Part shown: one piece after another, positions 28,423 through 37,599 of the stretch | Layout of the letters: every line of letters starts with the position of its first letter | Position numbering within the stretch: position 1 is the stretch's first letter | From: Candidatus Thermoflexus tengchongensis | Lineage (GTDB): Bacteria; Chloroflexota; Anaerolineae; Thermoflexales; Thermoflexaceae | Direction: 5' to 3' | Assembly (NCBI GenBank): GCA_016842085.1 | Contig: JAEVEX010000006.1 | Coordinates: 1 to 64,000, forward strand | Length of the DNA stretch: 64,000 bases | Notes under the pieces: model-generated | Told to the model about the DNA's origin: nothing | Seen by the model: the letters and a program-made list of their open reading frames with translations, nothing else | The model's database searches: none | Translations under genes and position numbers: made by a program

Positions 28423-30072
28423 TTACCGGATTGGCGCCGGATTGGAAGGCAGGAACCCGTAGGCGGAGAACGGTGAAGTCTGAAGCACCTGGGTGAGCAC
28501 CGGCGTATAGGAGATCACGATCAGGACGGCGGCCACGGCCAGCCAGACCCGCCAGCGCTCGAAGGCGATGGGTGCGTCCGCGGCGGTGTGCAGGGCTTCG
28601 GCCATCGGCACCTCCACCCGGGCTGGTTGCCGGGAGAACCACAGGGTCATCGCCATATTCAGCAGGAACAGCACGCCGGCGATGAACATCAGGGCCCCGC
28701 CCACTGCCGCCATGATCAGGAAGGGCATCCACTCCGGCAACAGATACGGCGAGAATCCCAGATTCGTCCGCCGGGGCTCCCCTTCCAGCCCACCCCGCAT
28801 CATCCCCACCGCAAAGATCAGCACGCCGATGAACCACAGATACATGTTCGCCAGGGCCACCTTCCGGCTCCACAGGGCTCGGCCGGTGAGATAGGGAACC
28901 AGCCATGTGGCCATGGCCATGAAGGTCAGGGTCACCGCCGTGCCCACAGTAAGGTGCAGGTGGCCGGGGACCCAGGAGGTGTTGTGGACCACCAGGTTGA
29001 CGTTGTAAGAGGCGTTGACGATGCCGCTGATCCCGCCGAAGACGAAAGCGATCATGGAGAGCGTTGCGCCGGCAAAGGCCGGCTCATCCCACGGAAGCCG
29101 GAAGATCCAGTCGATCCATCCCCGTCCGCCCCGCTGTCGCCCCGCATATTCCAGAGAGGCCATCAGGTTGAAGGCGGTCAGCAGGCTGGGGATGGTCACC
29201 AGGAACGTCCCGAAGGCGTGCAGCAGCTTCCACTCCTGCCCGATGGCCGGGTCGGTGTATTGATGATGCACTCCGATGGGGGTGGAAAAGATCAGCAACA
29301 TGAGGAAGGCCAGGCGGGCCATCGGATCGCTATACAGCTTGCCGCCCGCCAGCCGGGGGACCATCGTATACCAGACCACGTAGGCGGGTAGCAGCCAGAA
29401 ATAAACCAGCGGGTGCCCGAAATACCAGAACAGGGTCCGGGCCAGCATCGGGTTGGTCTGCTTGACCAGGCCCAGAGACCACGGGAGCAGCAGGAAGAGA
29501 ACTTCGATGGCGACCCCGAGGGTGGCGATATACCAGAGGACGAAAACCACAATAGAGCCGAAGGCCATCAGCGGGGTGCGCTGCCCAGGGTTTTCCCGTC
29601 GCCAGGCGACATACGTGAGGATCAGGTTGGCCCCGCTGACCCAGGAGCCCACGATGAGTAGGGTGGCACCCAGGTAGAAGGCCGGGTGAGCCATCAGGGG
29701 CGGATAGAACGTGTAGAGGACGTTCGCCTGACGGGTGAGGATGGCGTAGCCGGCGGCGGCAACCCCTACGGTCATCAGCCCGAAGCCGGTCCACCCCAGG
29801 GCCAGGCTGTAAAGGGGTCGCCCCAGGGAAGCCCGCACGGCCACGGTGAGCAGGGCCACGATGTTGAAGGTGGTCCACACCAGGGCGTTCAGCACCCCAT
29901 GGAAAGTCAGGCCCTGGTAGTAATCATACCAGGGCATGGGTGGCAGCAGCTTCGCCCGGCTCAGGGCCTGGAGCAGGCCGAAGAAGATGCCGACCGCGAT
30001 GGCGATATAAGCAATGTAAAGATGCCAGCGGATCAATCGTTTTTCGCTCTCAGGCATTGCGAGGGCTCCCAT
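28423..30072 (-). CDS. ba3-type cytochrome c oxidase subunit I
   Basis: YYQGLTFHGVLNALVWTTF, WYFGHPLVYFWLLPAYVVWYT, GVHHQYTDP, HNTSWVPGHLHLTVG haem/CuB ligand motifs. Confidence 0.95.
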   Translation of the reverse strand: MGALAMPESEKRLIRWHLYIAYIAIAVGIFFGLLQALSRAKLLPPMPWYDYYQGLTFHGVLNALVWTTFNIVALLTVAVRASLGRPLYSLALGWTGFGLMTVGVAAAGYAILTRQANVLYTFYPPLMAHPAFYLGATLLIVGSWVSGANLILTYVAWRRENPGQRTPLMAFGSIVVFVLWYIATLGVAIEVLFLLLPWSLGLVKQTNPMLARTLFWYFGHPLVYFWLLPAYVVWYTMVPRLAGGKLYSDPMARLAFLMLLIFSTPIGVHHQYTDPAIGQEWKLLHAFGTFLVTIPSLLTAFNLMASLEYAGRQRGGRGWIDWIFRLPWDEPAFAGATLSMIAFVFGGISGIVNASYNVNLVVHNTSWVPGHLHLTVGTAVTLTFMAMATWLVPYLTGRALWSRKVALANMYLWFIGVLIFAVGMMRGGLEGEPRRTNLGFSPYLLPEWMPFLIMAAVGGALMFIAGVLFLLNMAMTLWFSRQPARVEVPMAEALHTAADAPIAFERWRVWLAVAAVLIVISYTPVLTQVLQTSPFSAYGFLPSNPAPIR

Positions 30073-30216
30073 AGCGACCTCCCAATGGCTGGAACTCATG
30101 ATTGGGGTCCTCCCGCGCACTCGATCAGCGATCATGTTGCCGGGAGGGTGACCATGCTGCTATCGGCTTGTCGTGATCTTTTCCCTCCTCGCCGCGGAGG
30201 TGAAGGAGCGTTCCGC

Positions 30217-30594
30217 TTACAGGGCTTTGCGGATGATGTCGGTCACCGAGATCACCCCCAGCAGGCGTTCCCGGATCACCGGCGCGCGCCGGATCCCGGT
30301 GAGGGCGAAGAGACGGGCCACGTTCTCCACCGAGAGATCGGGGTTCACCACAATGCACGGCTTGGTCATGATCTCCCGGACCAGCACGGACTGCGGGCTC
30401 AGGCCCTGGGCGACGACCTTGTAGACAATGTCGGTCTCCGTGACGATACCGTAGGCGTCCTCCTCATTGGCCCGCTCGACGATGAGGGCCCGCAGGCCTT
30501 TCTCCTTCATCAGGGCCACGGCCTCTGCGACCGTGGCGGAGGGCTCAATGGTGACCACCTCGGTGGTCATGATGTCCTTCGCTTTCAGCCCCAT
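30217..30594 (-). CDS. Paired CBS domain protein
   Basis: MGLKAKDIMTTEVVTIEPSATVAEAVALMKEKGLRALIVE...VREIMTKPCIVVNPDLSVENVARLFALTGIRRAPVI. Confidence 0.9.
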   Translation of the reverse strand: MGLKAKDIMTTEVVTIEPSATVAEAVALMKEKGLRALIVERANEEDAYGIVTETDIVYKVVAQGLSPQSVLVREIMTKPCIVVNPDLSVENVARLFALTGIRRAPVIRERLLGVISVTDIIRKAL

Positions 30595-30616
30595 GGCGCA
30601 CCCCCTGTGTGCGGTC

Positions 30617-31132
30617 TTAACGGGCCCAGCATGCCAGCGCCGAGGCCATTGCCCGCGGTGTCGGGAGAGAAGGCCCCTCCGCCGTCCGCGGCTCGACGAT
30701 CACCTTCGCTGACATCGCGTGATGGCCCAGTCCGCAATACTCATGGCAGACGATCAGATATTCCCCAGGTTGATCGAAACGGGCCTGCGCCCGGTTCACC
30801 ACGCCCGGCACGGCCATCATGTTGACGTTGGTGTTGAGGATCTTGAAGCCGTGCTGGACATCTTTGCTGGTCAGGTTGAAGGTGACGGTGGAGCCTGCGG
30901 GGATTCGGATCTCGCGGGGATTAAAGAGCCACATTTGGGCGACCACGTTCACCACATACTGGCCTGGAGCAACTTCCACCACAGCGGGCTGATCGAAGGG
31001 CGGGATATCCGTGACACAGGTGGGCACGCGGATCCCCAGGCCGAAGGCGCCGATGACAATGGCGACGAAGAAAGCGGTCATCAATAAACCAGCCCCAAAG
31101 ATAGCGGTGCGTTCAAACGGATCTTTCACCAT
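30617..31132 (-). CDS. ba3-type cytochrome c oxidase subunit II (CuA)
   Basis: N-terminal TM, VTFNLTSKDVQHGFKILNTNVN, LIVCHEYCGLGHHAM CuA site. Confidence 0.94.
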   Translation of the reverse strand: MVKDPFERTAIFGAGLLMTAFFVAIVIGAFGLGIRVPTCVTDIPPFDQPAVVEVAPGQYVVNVVAQMWLFNPREIRIPAGSTVTFNLTSKDVQHGFKILNTNVNMMAVPGVVNRAQARFDQPGEYLIVCHEYCGLGHHAMSAKVIVEPRTAEGPSLPTPRAMASALACWAR

Positions 31133-31172
31133 GCCGGACCTCCTGGGATTAGCCAGATGACGCGTGAAGGAT

Positions 31173-31298
31173 TCAGAAAGCGGTCATCCCTCGAGGAAGC
31201 AGGATGGTGAGATACAGGCCGAACCACATGGCAGCGAACAGCAAAATCATGCCGAGGAACAAAAGCAAAGCGGCGCGGGGCTGGAACGTCTCGTGCAT
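31173..31298 (-). CDS. 41-aa single-TM protein resembling ba3 oxidase subunit IIa
   Basis: MHETFQPRAALLLFLGMILLFAAMWFGLYLTILLPRGMTAF, immediately upstream of subunit II; pattern resembles T. thermophilus IIa (P-[KR]-x-A-L...W-x-G-[VL]-Y...RG). Confidence 0.7.
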   Translation of the reverse strand: MHETFQPRAALLLFLGMILLFAAMWFGLYLTILLPRGMTAF

Positions 31299-31338
31299 CC
31301 TTCGCCTCCTTTCCCGGTATTCTGGAAATAGGCAACAC

Positions 31339-31839
31339 TCACCGGATCTCCAGCGTTTGAGCTGTGAGGGTCTCTGGAACCGATGGGACGGCAGTGCCGT
31401 TGGTCCCATTACGGGATTGCATCGCCCGGATCTGACGTCCCCTCTCCGCCACCTGGGCGAAAGTCGTGGAGCCCAGAAGTTGCTGGAGGTAGGCCTGGGC
31501 CTGGGCCCAGATGGGGTGGATGGCACAGAAGCTCCAGCGCGGGCAGAGGTGGGGTTCCCGGGAGCAGCGATTCAGGCGGATGGGGCCTTCCATGGCTTCC
31601 AGGACCTCCAGCAGGGTGATCGATTCCGCCGGCCGGGCCAGCCGCACCCCACCCCGCCGACCCCGGCTGGCTTCAATAAAGCCTGCCGTGCAGAGATCCC
31701 GGATGATCTTTTGCAGAAACGCATACGGGATCGCCTGTCGCCGCGCGATATCCCGGGCCCGAGCGCGCATCCCCGGCGGGAGCATCGCCAGATCCAGGAT
31801 CACCCGCATCGCATAATCGGCCCGCCGACTGATCTCCAT
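31339..31839 (-). CDS. Rrf2-family regulator with three-Cys Fe-S-type motif
   Basis: MEISRRADYAMRVILDLAML...GRRGGVRLARPAESITLLEVLEAMEGP...CSREPHLCPRWSFC. Confidence 0.92.
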   Translation of the reverse strand: MEISRRADYAMRVILDLAMLPPGMRARARDIARRQAIPYAFLQKIIRDLCTAGFIEASRGRRGGVRLARPAESITLLEVLEAMEGPIRLNRCSREPHLCPRWSFCAIHPIWAQAQAYLQQLLGSTTFAQVAERGRQIRAMQSRNGTNGTAVPSVPETLTAQTLEIR

Positions 31840-32159
31840 CGCCCCTCCTGTGAAATTCGGACATTGTGGACCCGCATGGTCCGCTTTGAGGATAGGCCCC
31901 TTCTGGCATGGACGAGTAGTGTCATTCCTCACAGATTCGTAATGAGGGGGATCATATCCCCTTGCCAACCCGGAGGTCCGGGGGCAGGGCCTCTCGGGGA
32001 GCTTTCTGGGGGCCGGTCAGGGCGCTAAGGGTTGCGCTGCTGACCTCGAGGGGCTTCTGGGGCTGGCCCGGCTCCCGGGGCGGCCGGGCCACCAACGGGG
32101 AGGGGCCATCCTGTTTCCCCGAACTGGAGCTCAACGGCGTGAGTCCCGATTAAAATAGA

Positions 32160-32320
32160 CGTAACCTGTCTGCGGGGTCGTGGATGAACGCGACGGGGCG
32201 GGATGTTCGGTCGACATGGCTGGCTCGCAAGCGAGCGCCTCTGGAGCCGAACGGTGCGAACCCTGCCTGGGAGAGCCCCGCTGTTGATTCGGGTCTATGC
32301 GAGGGCAGGTTGCGTTAAAA
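32160..32320 (+). ncRNA. Candidate structured RNA (identity unknown; rod-like, possibly 6S-like)
   Basis: Pairable ends AACCTGTC/GGCAGGTT, GCGGGGT/GCCCCGC, GTTCGG/CCGAAC, GCTCG-CAAG-CGAGC; preceded by TTAAAAT; no ORF. Confidence 0.3.
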
Positions 32321-32567
32321 TTAACCCGGTACCGTTCCTCCCTGGCTGTTTCTCTTGACGGAAGCAGGTCGGTGGATAATGGCTGCCTGGGCCCCTTATC
32401 TTGTTAAAGGTGATCCGGTTGATCTCCATCCGGGCGCTTTTGGGGAGGAAGGAGGGGGGAATATGCTGTCCCATCTCCTCGATCGGAGCCCAGCGGCGTA
32501 AGCCTTACTTCAAACCGGATGCCGGGGGGAATAGAGGCCTTCCATGATTCAGATCAGGAGGAATGGC

Positions 32568-33938
32568 ATGCCCTTTCCACCCACCCCGATGACCATTCGC
32601 TGTCCTTTCTGCGGCCAACCCGTTCAGGTTCAGGTTCGCCAGATCATCGACGTTTCCGAAGAGCCCCATCTGAAGCGGCTGCTTCTCACGGGTCGTCTGA
32701 ACTCCTTTGTCTGCCCCCGATGCGGCAACCGGGTGAGCTTCGCGGCGCCTTTCCTTTATCACGACCCGGAGAAGGAGCTCGCCCTCGTGTTCATCCCGAT
32801 CCAGGCGAACCTGAAGGAGGTGGATCGCCAGCGGATCGTTGGGCAGCTCACGGATGCGATCCTGCGACAGCTGCCCCGGGAGAAGCGCAGGGCCTATTTG
32901 CTTCAGCCGAAGGAGTTCTTCACCATCCAGAGCCTCCTGGAGGCGATCCTCCGGGCCGACGGCTACACGGATGAGGATCTTAAGGCGATGGAGGAGCGGA
33001 CGCTCCTCCTGCAGCGGATCCTGAACACCAGGCGCATGGAGGACGTGGAGGAACTGATCCGGGAGAATGCGGAGAAAATCGACGCGGAGTTCTTCCGCCT
33101 CTTCCATGAAGCGCTGACGACCGTCCAGGAGGAGGGATCAGCGGAGGAGTTCGCCCGGATCATGGCGATTCGAGACCGCCTGCTTGAGCTGACGCCTTAC
33201 GGGCAGACCGTTCGTTCCCGAACGCAGATCATTGAGAAATTCACCCGTGCGCCCAGCGGCGAGACCCTGCTGGAAGCCCTCCTGGAGGCACCGGATCCGG
33301 AGACCCGCCAGACGCTGGTGGCGCTGGGCCGTCCCTTCCTGGATTATCGCTTCTTCCAGAACCTGACCCGTCGGATCGAGGAGGCGGAAGCGGCTGGTCG
33401 GCAGGAGGAAGCCGAGCGCCTTGTGGCCCTGCGCCGGGAGATCCTGGAGGCCCGGGAGGCGGTCGACCAGGAGGTCCGTCGGATCTACGAAGAGCGGGCC
33501 CGCCTGATCCGGGAACTGCTGAGCGCTCCTTCTGAACGGGAGCTGCAGGAACGCCTGATCCAGCGCATCGCGGAGATCGATAACATCTTCTTCGATGTGC
33601 TCCAGATGAACATCGAGGCCGCGCTGGAGGCGGGCGATACCCGACTGGCTCAGGCGTTGAACCTGCTGGGGCAGATCGCCATGGCGATCCTCCAGCAGAC
33701 GCTGCCGCCGGAGCTCCGGCTGCTGAATGTCTTGCTGAACGCCCGCTCGGAGGAACAGCGCCGACAGATTCTGGAACGAAACCGCCGGTTGTTGACGCCG
33801 GAGTTCCAGCAGTGGTTGCAACAAATGGAGGCCCGGATGCGGGAGGAGGGCCGGGCGGAGATGGCGGAACAGATCGCTGCCATCCGTTCCCTGGCTGAGC
33901 AGGTGGCGGCCACCCCCGCTATCCTTCGGCCTTCGTAA
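32568..33938 (+). CDS. CpXC-domain protein
   Basis: IRCPFCGQPVQVQVRQIIDVSEEPHLKRLLLTGRLNSFVCPRCGNRVSFAAPFLYHDPEKELALVFIP. Confidence 0.85.
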   Translation: MPFPPTPMTIRCPFCGQPVQVQVRQIIDVSEEPHLKRLLLTGRLNSFVCPRCGNRVSFAAPFLYHDPEKELALVFIPIQANLKEVDRQRIVGQLTDAILRQLPREKRRAYLLQPKEFFTIQSLLEAILRADGYTDEDLKAMEERTLLLQRILNTRRMEDVEELIRENAEKIDAEFFRLFHEALTTVQEEGSAEEFARIMAIRDRLLELTPYGQTVRSRTQIIEKFTRAPSGETLLEALLEAPDPETRQTLVALGRPFLDYRFFQNLTRRIEEAEAAGRQEEAERLVALRREILEAREAVDQEVRRIYEERARLIRELLSAPSERELQERLIQRIAEIDNIFFDVLQMNIEAALEAGDTRLAQALNLLGQIAMAILQQTLPPELRLLNVLLNARSEEQRRQILERNRRLLTPEFQQWLQQMEARMREEGRAEMAEQIAAIRSLAEQVAATPAILRPS

Positions 33939-33976
33939 CGGAGGCGGAAGCCTGTTTTCCCGTAAGGATCTCCAGT

Positions 33977-34735
33977 ATGGCGGATGTGATCCTTTCTCAG
34001 CCGACTCACAGTCTGTGGCGGGCGGGGGGGCATCCCCGAGCGATCCGGGTGATGCGGATCCTTCGGGAGAGCCCTCGCGTGAGCACGCTGATTCTGGACG
34101 CCCGGATTGAGGCCCAGCCGGGTCAGTTTGTGATGGTATGGCTGCCCGGCTATGAGGAAAAGCCGTTCAGCCTGGCGGAAGCCGATCCGGTGACCCTGAC
34201 GGTGGCCCGGGTGGGCCCCTTCTCCACGGCCCTGCATGCCCTGCAGCCCGGCGACCGATTATGGATCCGGGGCCCCCTGGGCCATGGGTTCACCCTGGAG
34301 GGCCAGCGGATCCTCCTGGTGGGTGGGGGCTATGGGGTGGCCCCCCTGGCGTTCCTGGCCCGTCAGGCGATCGCACGAGGGATCCAGGTGACGGCTCTGA
34401 CAGCCGCCCGGCGCGCCGAGGATGTGCTCTATGGGGATCGTTTTCGGGCTCTGGGGGCTTCGGTTGTGGTAGCGACGGAAGACGGCTCTGCCGGGGAGCT
34501 CGGGCGGGCTCCGGAGGTGGCTGCCCGTGTGCTGCGCTCGGGCTCTTACGATGCCCTTTATGGGTGTGGACCCGAGGGGATGCTGGAGGGGCTCCGAGCG
34601 CTGGCCGCCGAGTTCGGCATCCCGGCGCAGCTCAGCTATGAGGCCTACATGCGGTGCGGCATCGGGCTGTGCGGTTCATGTGAGCGGGAAGGCGTGGTGT
34701 TGTGCCTGGAGGGTCCCGTGTTGCGGTTCGAGTAA
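33977..34735 (+). CDS. pyrK: Dihydroorotate dehydrogenase electron-transfer subunit-like iron-sulfur flavoprotein
   Basis: PGQFVMVWLPGYEEKPFSLAEADP...GPLGHGF...LLVGGGYGVAPLAFLA...YMRCGIGLCGSCE. Confidence 0.85.
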   Translation: MADVILSQPTHSLWRAGGHPRAIRVMRILRESPRVSTLILDARIEAQPGQFVMVWLPGYEEKPFSLAEADPVTLTVARVGPFSTALHALQPGDRLWIRGPLGHGFTLEGQRILLVGGGYGVAPLAFLARQAIARGIQVTALTAARRAEDVLYGDRFRALGASVVVATEDGSAGELGRAPEVAARVLRSGSYDALYGCGPEGMLEGLRALAAEFGIPAQLSYEAYMRCGIGLCGSCEREGVVLCLEGPVLRFE

Positions 34736-34783
34736 TATGCTGTATGGGCTTAGAGAGCCTGTTCAGGTAACTGCGGTTGTAGG

Positions 34784-35347
34784 ATGAACCGACCATCCCC
34801 GCCCTGGGTGAAAAATCCAGGAATGGGCTCAGAGTCCTTTCTCTTTTGCCCGCGTTGTGGCGCGCGCCTGACGCATCGTTTCCTGTTCGGTCGGGAACGC
34901 CCGGTCTGTCCGGCCTGTGGATATATCGTTTTCTATGATCCGAAGGTCGCCGTAGGGGTACTGGTGGAACATGATGGGAAGGTTCTGCTGGTGCGACGGC
35001 GCTACGATCCGGGAAAGGGGGGATGGGCGCTTCCTGCCGGATTCGTGGAGATGGATGAGGGGCCAGTTGCGGCCGCGATTCGGGAATGCCGTGAGGAGAC
35101 CGGGCTCCTGATTCGCATCTGCGGCCTGCTGGATGTCTTCGCGGTCTCTATGGACCCCCGGGGCCCTGCCGTTCTCATCGTATATTATGGGGTCCCCATC
35201 GGCGGTTCCCTGCAGCCTGGGGACGATGCGCTGGAGGCCGGTTTCTTTCCACCCGATGGCCTTCCCTCTCCACTGGTTTTCGCCAGCACACGCCGTGCCC
35301 TCTGGCGATGGCGGCGCAAAAAGGGGTTCCTGGAACGGCGGTTTTAA
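34784..35347 (+). CDS. NUDIX hydrolase with N-terminal zinc ribbon
   Basis: FCPRCGARL...CPACGYIVFYDPKVAVGVLVEHDGKVLLVRRRYDPGKGGWALPAGFVEMDEGPVAAAIRECREETG. Confidence 0.92.
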   Translation: MNRPSPPWVKNPGMGSESFLFCPRCGARLTHRFLFGRERPVCPACGYIVFYDPKVAVGVLVEHDGKVLLVRRRYDPGKGGWALPAGFVEMDEGPVAAAIRECREETGLLIRICGLLDVFAVSMDPRGPAVLIVYYGVPIGGSLQPGDDALEAGFFPPDGLPSPLVFASTRRALWRWRRKKGFLERRF

Positions 35348-35389
35348 AAAGAGGAGAACCCGGAACGTTCGAGAGGGGGAGGGTTGCCT

Positions 35390-36673
35390 TCAACGGCCCT
35401 CCCACCCCTCGAACCCCCCCGCCTTGTGTCGAGGGTGAGCCCGATGGATTCGAGTTTCCTCGCGCCAGCTGGGGAGGAGAATGGGGCCCAGGCTGAGTAA
35501 GAGGAACAGAAGAAGCCACGGCCCGAGGCGCTCCATCAGGGACTGCCAGAGCGGTTGGGGTTGCAGCGCGGCTTCCGCCTCATCCTCCAGGCGGGCCAGC
35601 GAGCGCCCCAGGACCCGGCGCACACCGTTCTCACAGGAGACCCCTCCCGCGTAAGCCTCCAGCACCCGCCGGAGCCCTCCGATTCCCTCCTGATCATGGA
35701 TATAGCGAACCACGGCCCAGGAAAGGGCATAAGCCTGAGAGGCTCGCAAAGGGTCGGAAGGGAAATCCCCGCACAGGCTCGCCAGCGAAACGCCCTCCAG
35801 GCGGGGCTCCTGAAGGGCGCGCAGCAGGGCCGGATCCGGCCAGCCTTCGTTCAGCAATGCCCAACCCTCATCCAGCCACGCGGGGAGGGGCTGCCCCCCA
35901 GACAGATCGTCCAGGATCACATGGGTGAGCTCATGGGGGATCAGGCGGCGAAGGAGTTCCAGGCCGGCTCCATCCGCGGAGGCGATCAGGATCACCGCCC
36001 GCCAGCGAGGGCGAGCCTCCCCCCCGATCTCCAGTCCGGCCAGACGAAACGCCGCCTGAGCCAGTTCGCGGTCGGCATACCAGAACAGCTCGATGGGCTC
36101 CGACGCTTGATAGCCCAAGGGCCTGCTGATCCGATCCAGGCTCTGATGGGCCAGCTCCAGCACCGCCCGGGCCAGTCCGGGATCTCCCGCATGCCAGTAA
36201 AGATGGAGAGGGCCTGAGGAGACCGTGTGCCAGGCCACCCGGTTGTCCAGATATCGAACCGTTCGACGCTCGGTAGACCACCAGTGCCCCTCGCGATCCT
36301 GAACTTCCCACCAGAACGTGAGCGGCACGAAGGGCGGCAGAGGATCCCGACGAAGGTCCCGTTCGTAAGTGATTCGAGACGGGATCTGGGATCCCGGAAC
36401 CACACGCACCCGCTGGGGAAGTTCGGCGTCGGGGAGGGTGTAGTAAAGAATCGCTTCAATGATGGGGAGAGGGCTTTCGAGCTCCAGGATAAAACGCATG
36501 CGTTGACCGAAGGTATACTCCAGCTCCACCCGGGCCGGAAGCGGGGCCTGAACCTCGAGAGGAGGAAAGATCGTCAGAACCCCCAGAAGCCCCATCGCGA
36601 TCCATCCCGGGGACCTGAATACAGGAAACCCGAACTTTCTGAGAAAGCCGGGAACGCTCACGGCCATCTTCAT
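35390..36673 (-). CDS. Membrane-anchored gluzincin metalloprotease (peptidase MA-like)
   Basis: LIPHELTHVILDDL HExxH zinc motif with downstream LPAWLDEG; N-terminal signal and C-terminal TM. Confidence 0.8.
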   Translation of the reverse strand: MKMAVSVPGFLRKFGFPVFRSPGWIAMGLLGVLTIFPPLEVQAPLPARVELEYTFGQRMRFILELESPLPIIEAILYYTLPDAELPQRVRVVPGSQIPSRITYERDLRRDPLPPFVPLTFWWEVQDREGHWWSTERRTVRYLDNRVAWHTVSSGPLHLYWHAGDPGLARAVLELAHQSLDRISRPLGYQASEPIELFWYADRELAQAAFRLAGLEIGGEARPRWRAVILIASADGAGLELLRRLIPHELTHVILDDLSGGQPLPAWLDEGWALLNEGWPDPALLRALQEPRLEGVSLASLCGDFPSDPLRASQAYALSWAVVRYIHDQEGIGGLRRVLEAYAGGVSCENGVRRVLGRSLARLEDEAEAALQPQPLWQSLMERLGPWLLLFLLLSLGPILLPSWREETRIHRAHPRHKAGGFEGWEGR

Positions 36674-37581
36674 CCCCGTAGCCAGGCGATCCACGCGCTG
36701 AGGGTGAGCGGGCTGAGCAGGGTGGACAGGAAAATAATCCCGGCGATGGTACGGGGGTAGACCCCGAATTCCACCGCCATCACCACGCTCGAGATAGCGG
36801 CGGGCATGGCGCTCTCCAGCAGCCCAGCCTGCCGGGCTGGTCCTTCCAGCCCCCAGATCTGAGCCAGGGGGATGGCCACCAGTGGAATCACCGTTAGACG
36901 CAGAAAAGCCCCCAGACCCATTAAAAACCACCGGTCCTCCAGCTGAATATGAGCCAGCTCCAGACCGAGCACGATCAGGAGGACCGGAATAGCACCCCGG
37001 CTGAGAAGGGCAATCCCGGCTTCCACGGGCTCCGGAGGAGCCCATCCGCTGAGGCGCACCAGGGCGGCCAGCAGAGCGGCATAGAAACTGGGAACGATCA
37101 GCATAGATCTCCACCCGGTCCGGCCACCGGTGTGCACGGCCATCAGCACGCCGATTGTGTTCAGAAGGATGTTGTTGGTCATGAAATAGAGCACCGCCCG
37201 GGCGAGGGCGGCCTCGCCGAAGGCACGCTGGACCACTCCCAGCCCGTAGCTTCCAGCGTTGACAAACATCGCCGTCAGCATCAGGGCCGTCCGTTCTGAT
37301 GCGGAGAGCCCCAGGGCGAGGCTGAGCAGGAGCCCGAGACTGCCGGCGACGAGGGGGATGGAGATCGAGAACCCCAGGAAGCGCGCCAGTTCCTCTCCTG
37401 TGATATCGGAGCGGGTGAGGGAGATGTAAACCAGGGCGGGATTGAGGATGTAAAAGGAAACACGCGCCATGGGGTGCGGAGGGATCTTCAACCAGCGCCC
37501 TGCCAGCCAGCCCACCGCGATCGCCAGGAGGACCGGCGTGAGATCGTGAAAGAAGATCTCCGGGACGAGGCGAAGGATCAC
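36670..37581 (-). CDS. AEC (auxin efflux carrier) family transporter
   Basis: Multiple TMs; FYILNPALVYISLTRSD...FVNAGSYGLGVVQRAFGEAAL...PAAISSVVMAVEFGVYP. Confidence 0.88.
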   Translation of the reverse strand: MILRLVPEIFFHDLTPVLLAIAVGWLAGRWLKIPPHPMARVSFYILNPALVYISLTRSDITGEELARFLGFSISIPLVAGSLGLLLSLALGLSASERTALMLTAMFVNAGSYGLGVVQRAFGEAALARAVLYFMTNNILLNTIGVLMAVHTGGRTGWRSMLIVPSFYAALLAALVRLSGWAPPEPVEAGIALLSRGAIPVLLIVLGLELAHIQLEDRWFLMGLGAFLRLTVIPLVAIPLAQIWGLEGPARQAGLLESAMPAAISSVVMAVEFGVYPRTIAGIIFLSTLLSPLTLSAWIAWLRG

Positions 37582-37599
37582 CTGCGAATGCTCCTGTCG

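Noticed and set aside
32360-32385. TTGACG...TAATGG promoter upstream of the CpXC gene
   Set aside because: Spacer and -10 match are poor; the repeated GTTGCGTTAAAATTAA motif is a better candidate.
35390-37114. 574-aa minus ORF as one long protease
   Set aside because: The first ~147 residues are a shadow frame of the AEC transporter gene; the metalloprotease most likely starts at 36673.
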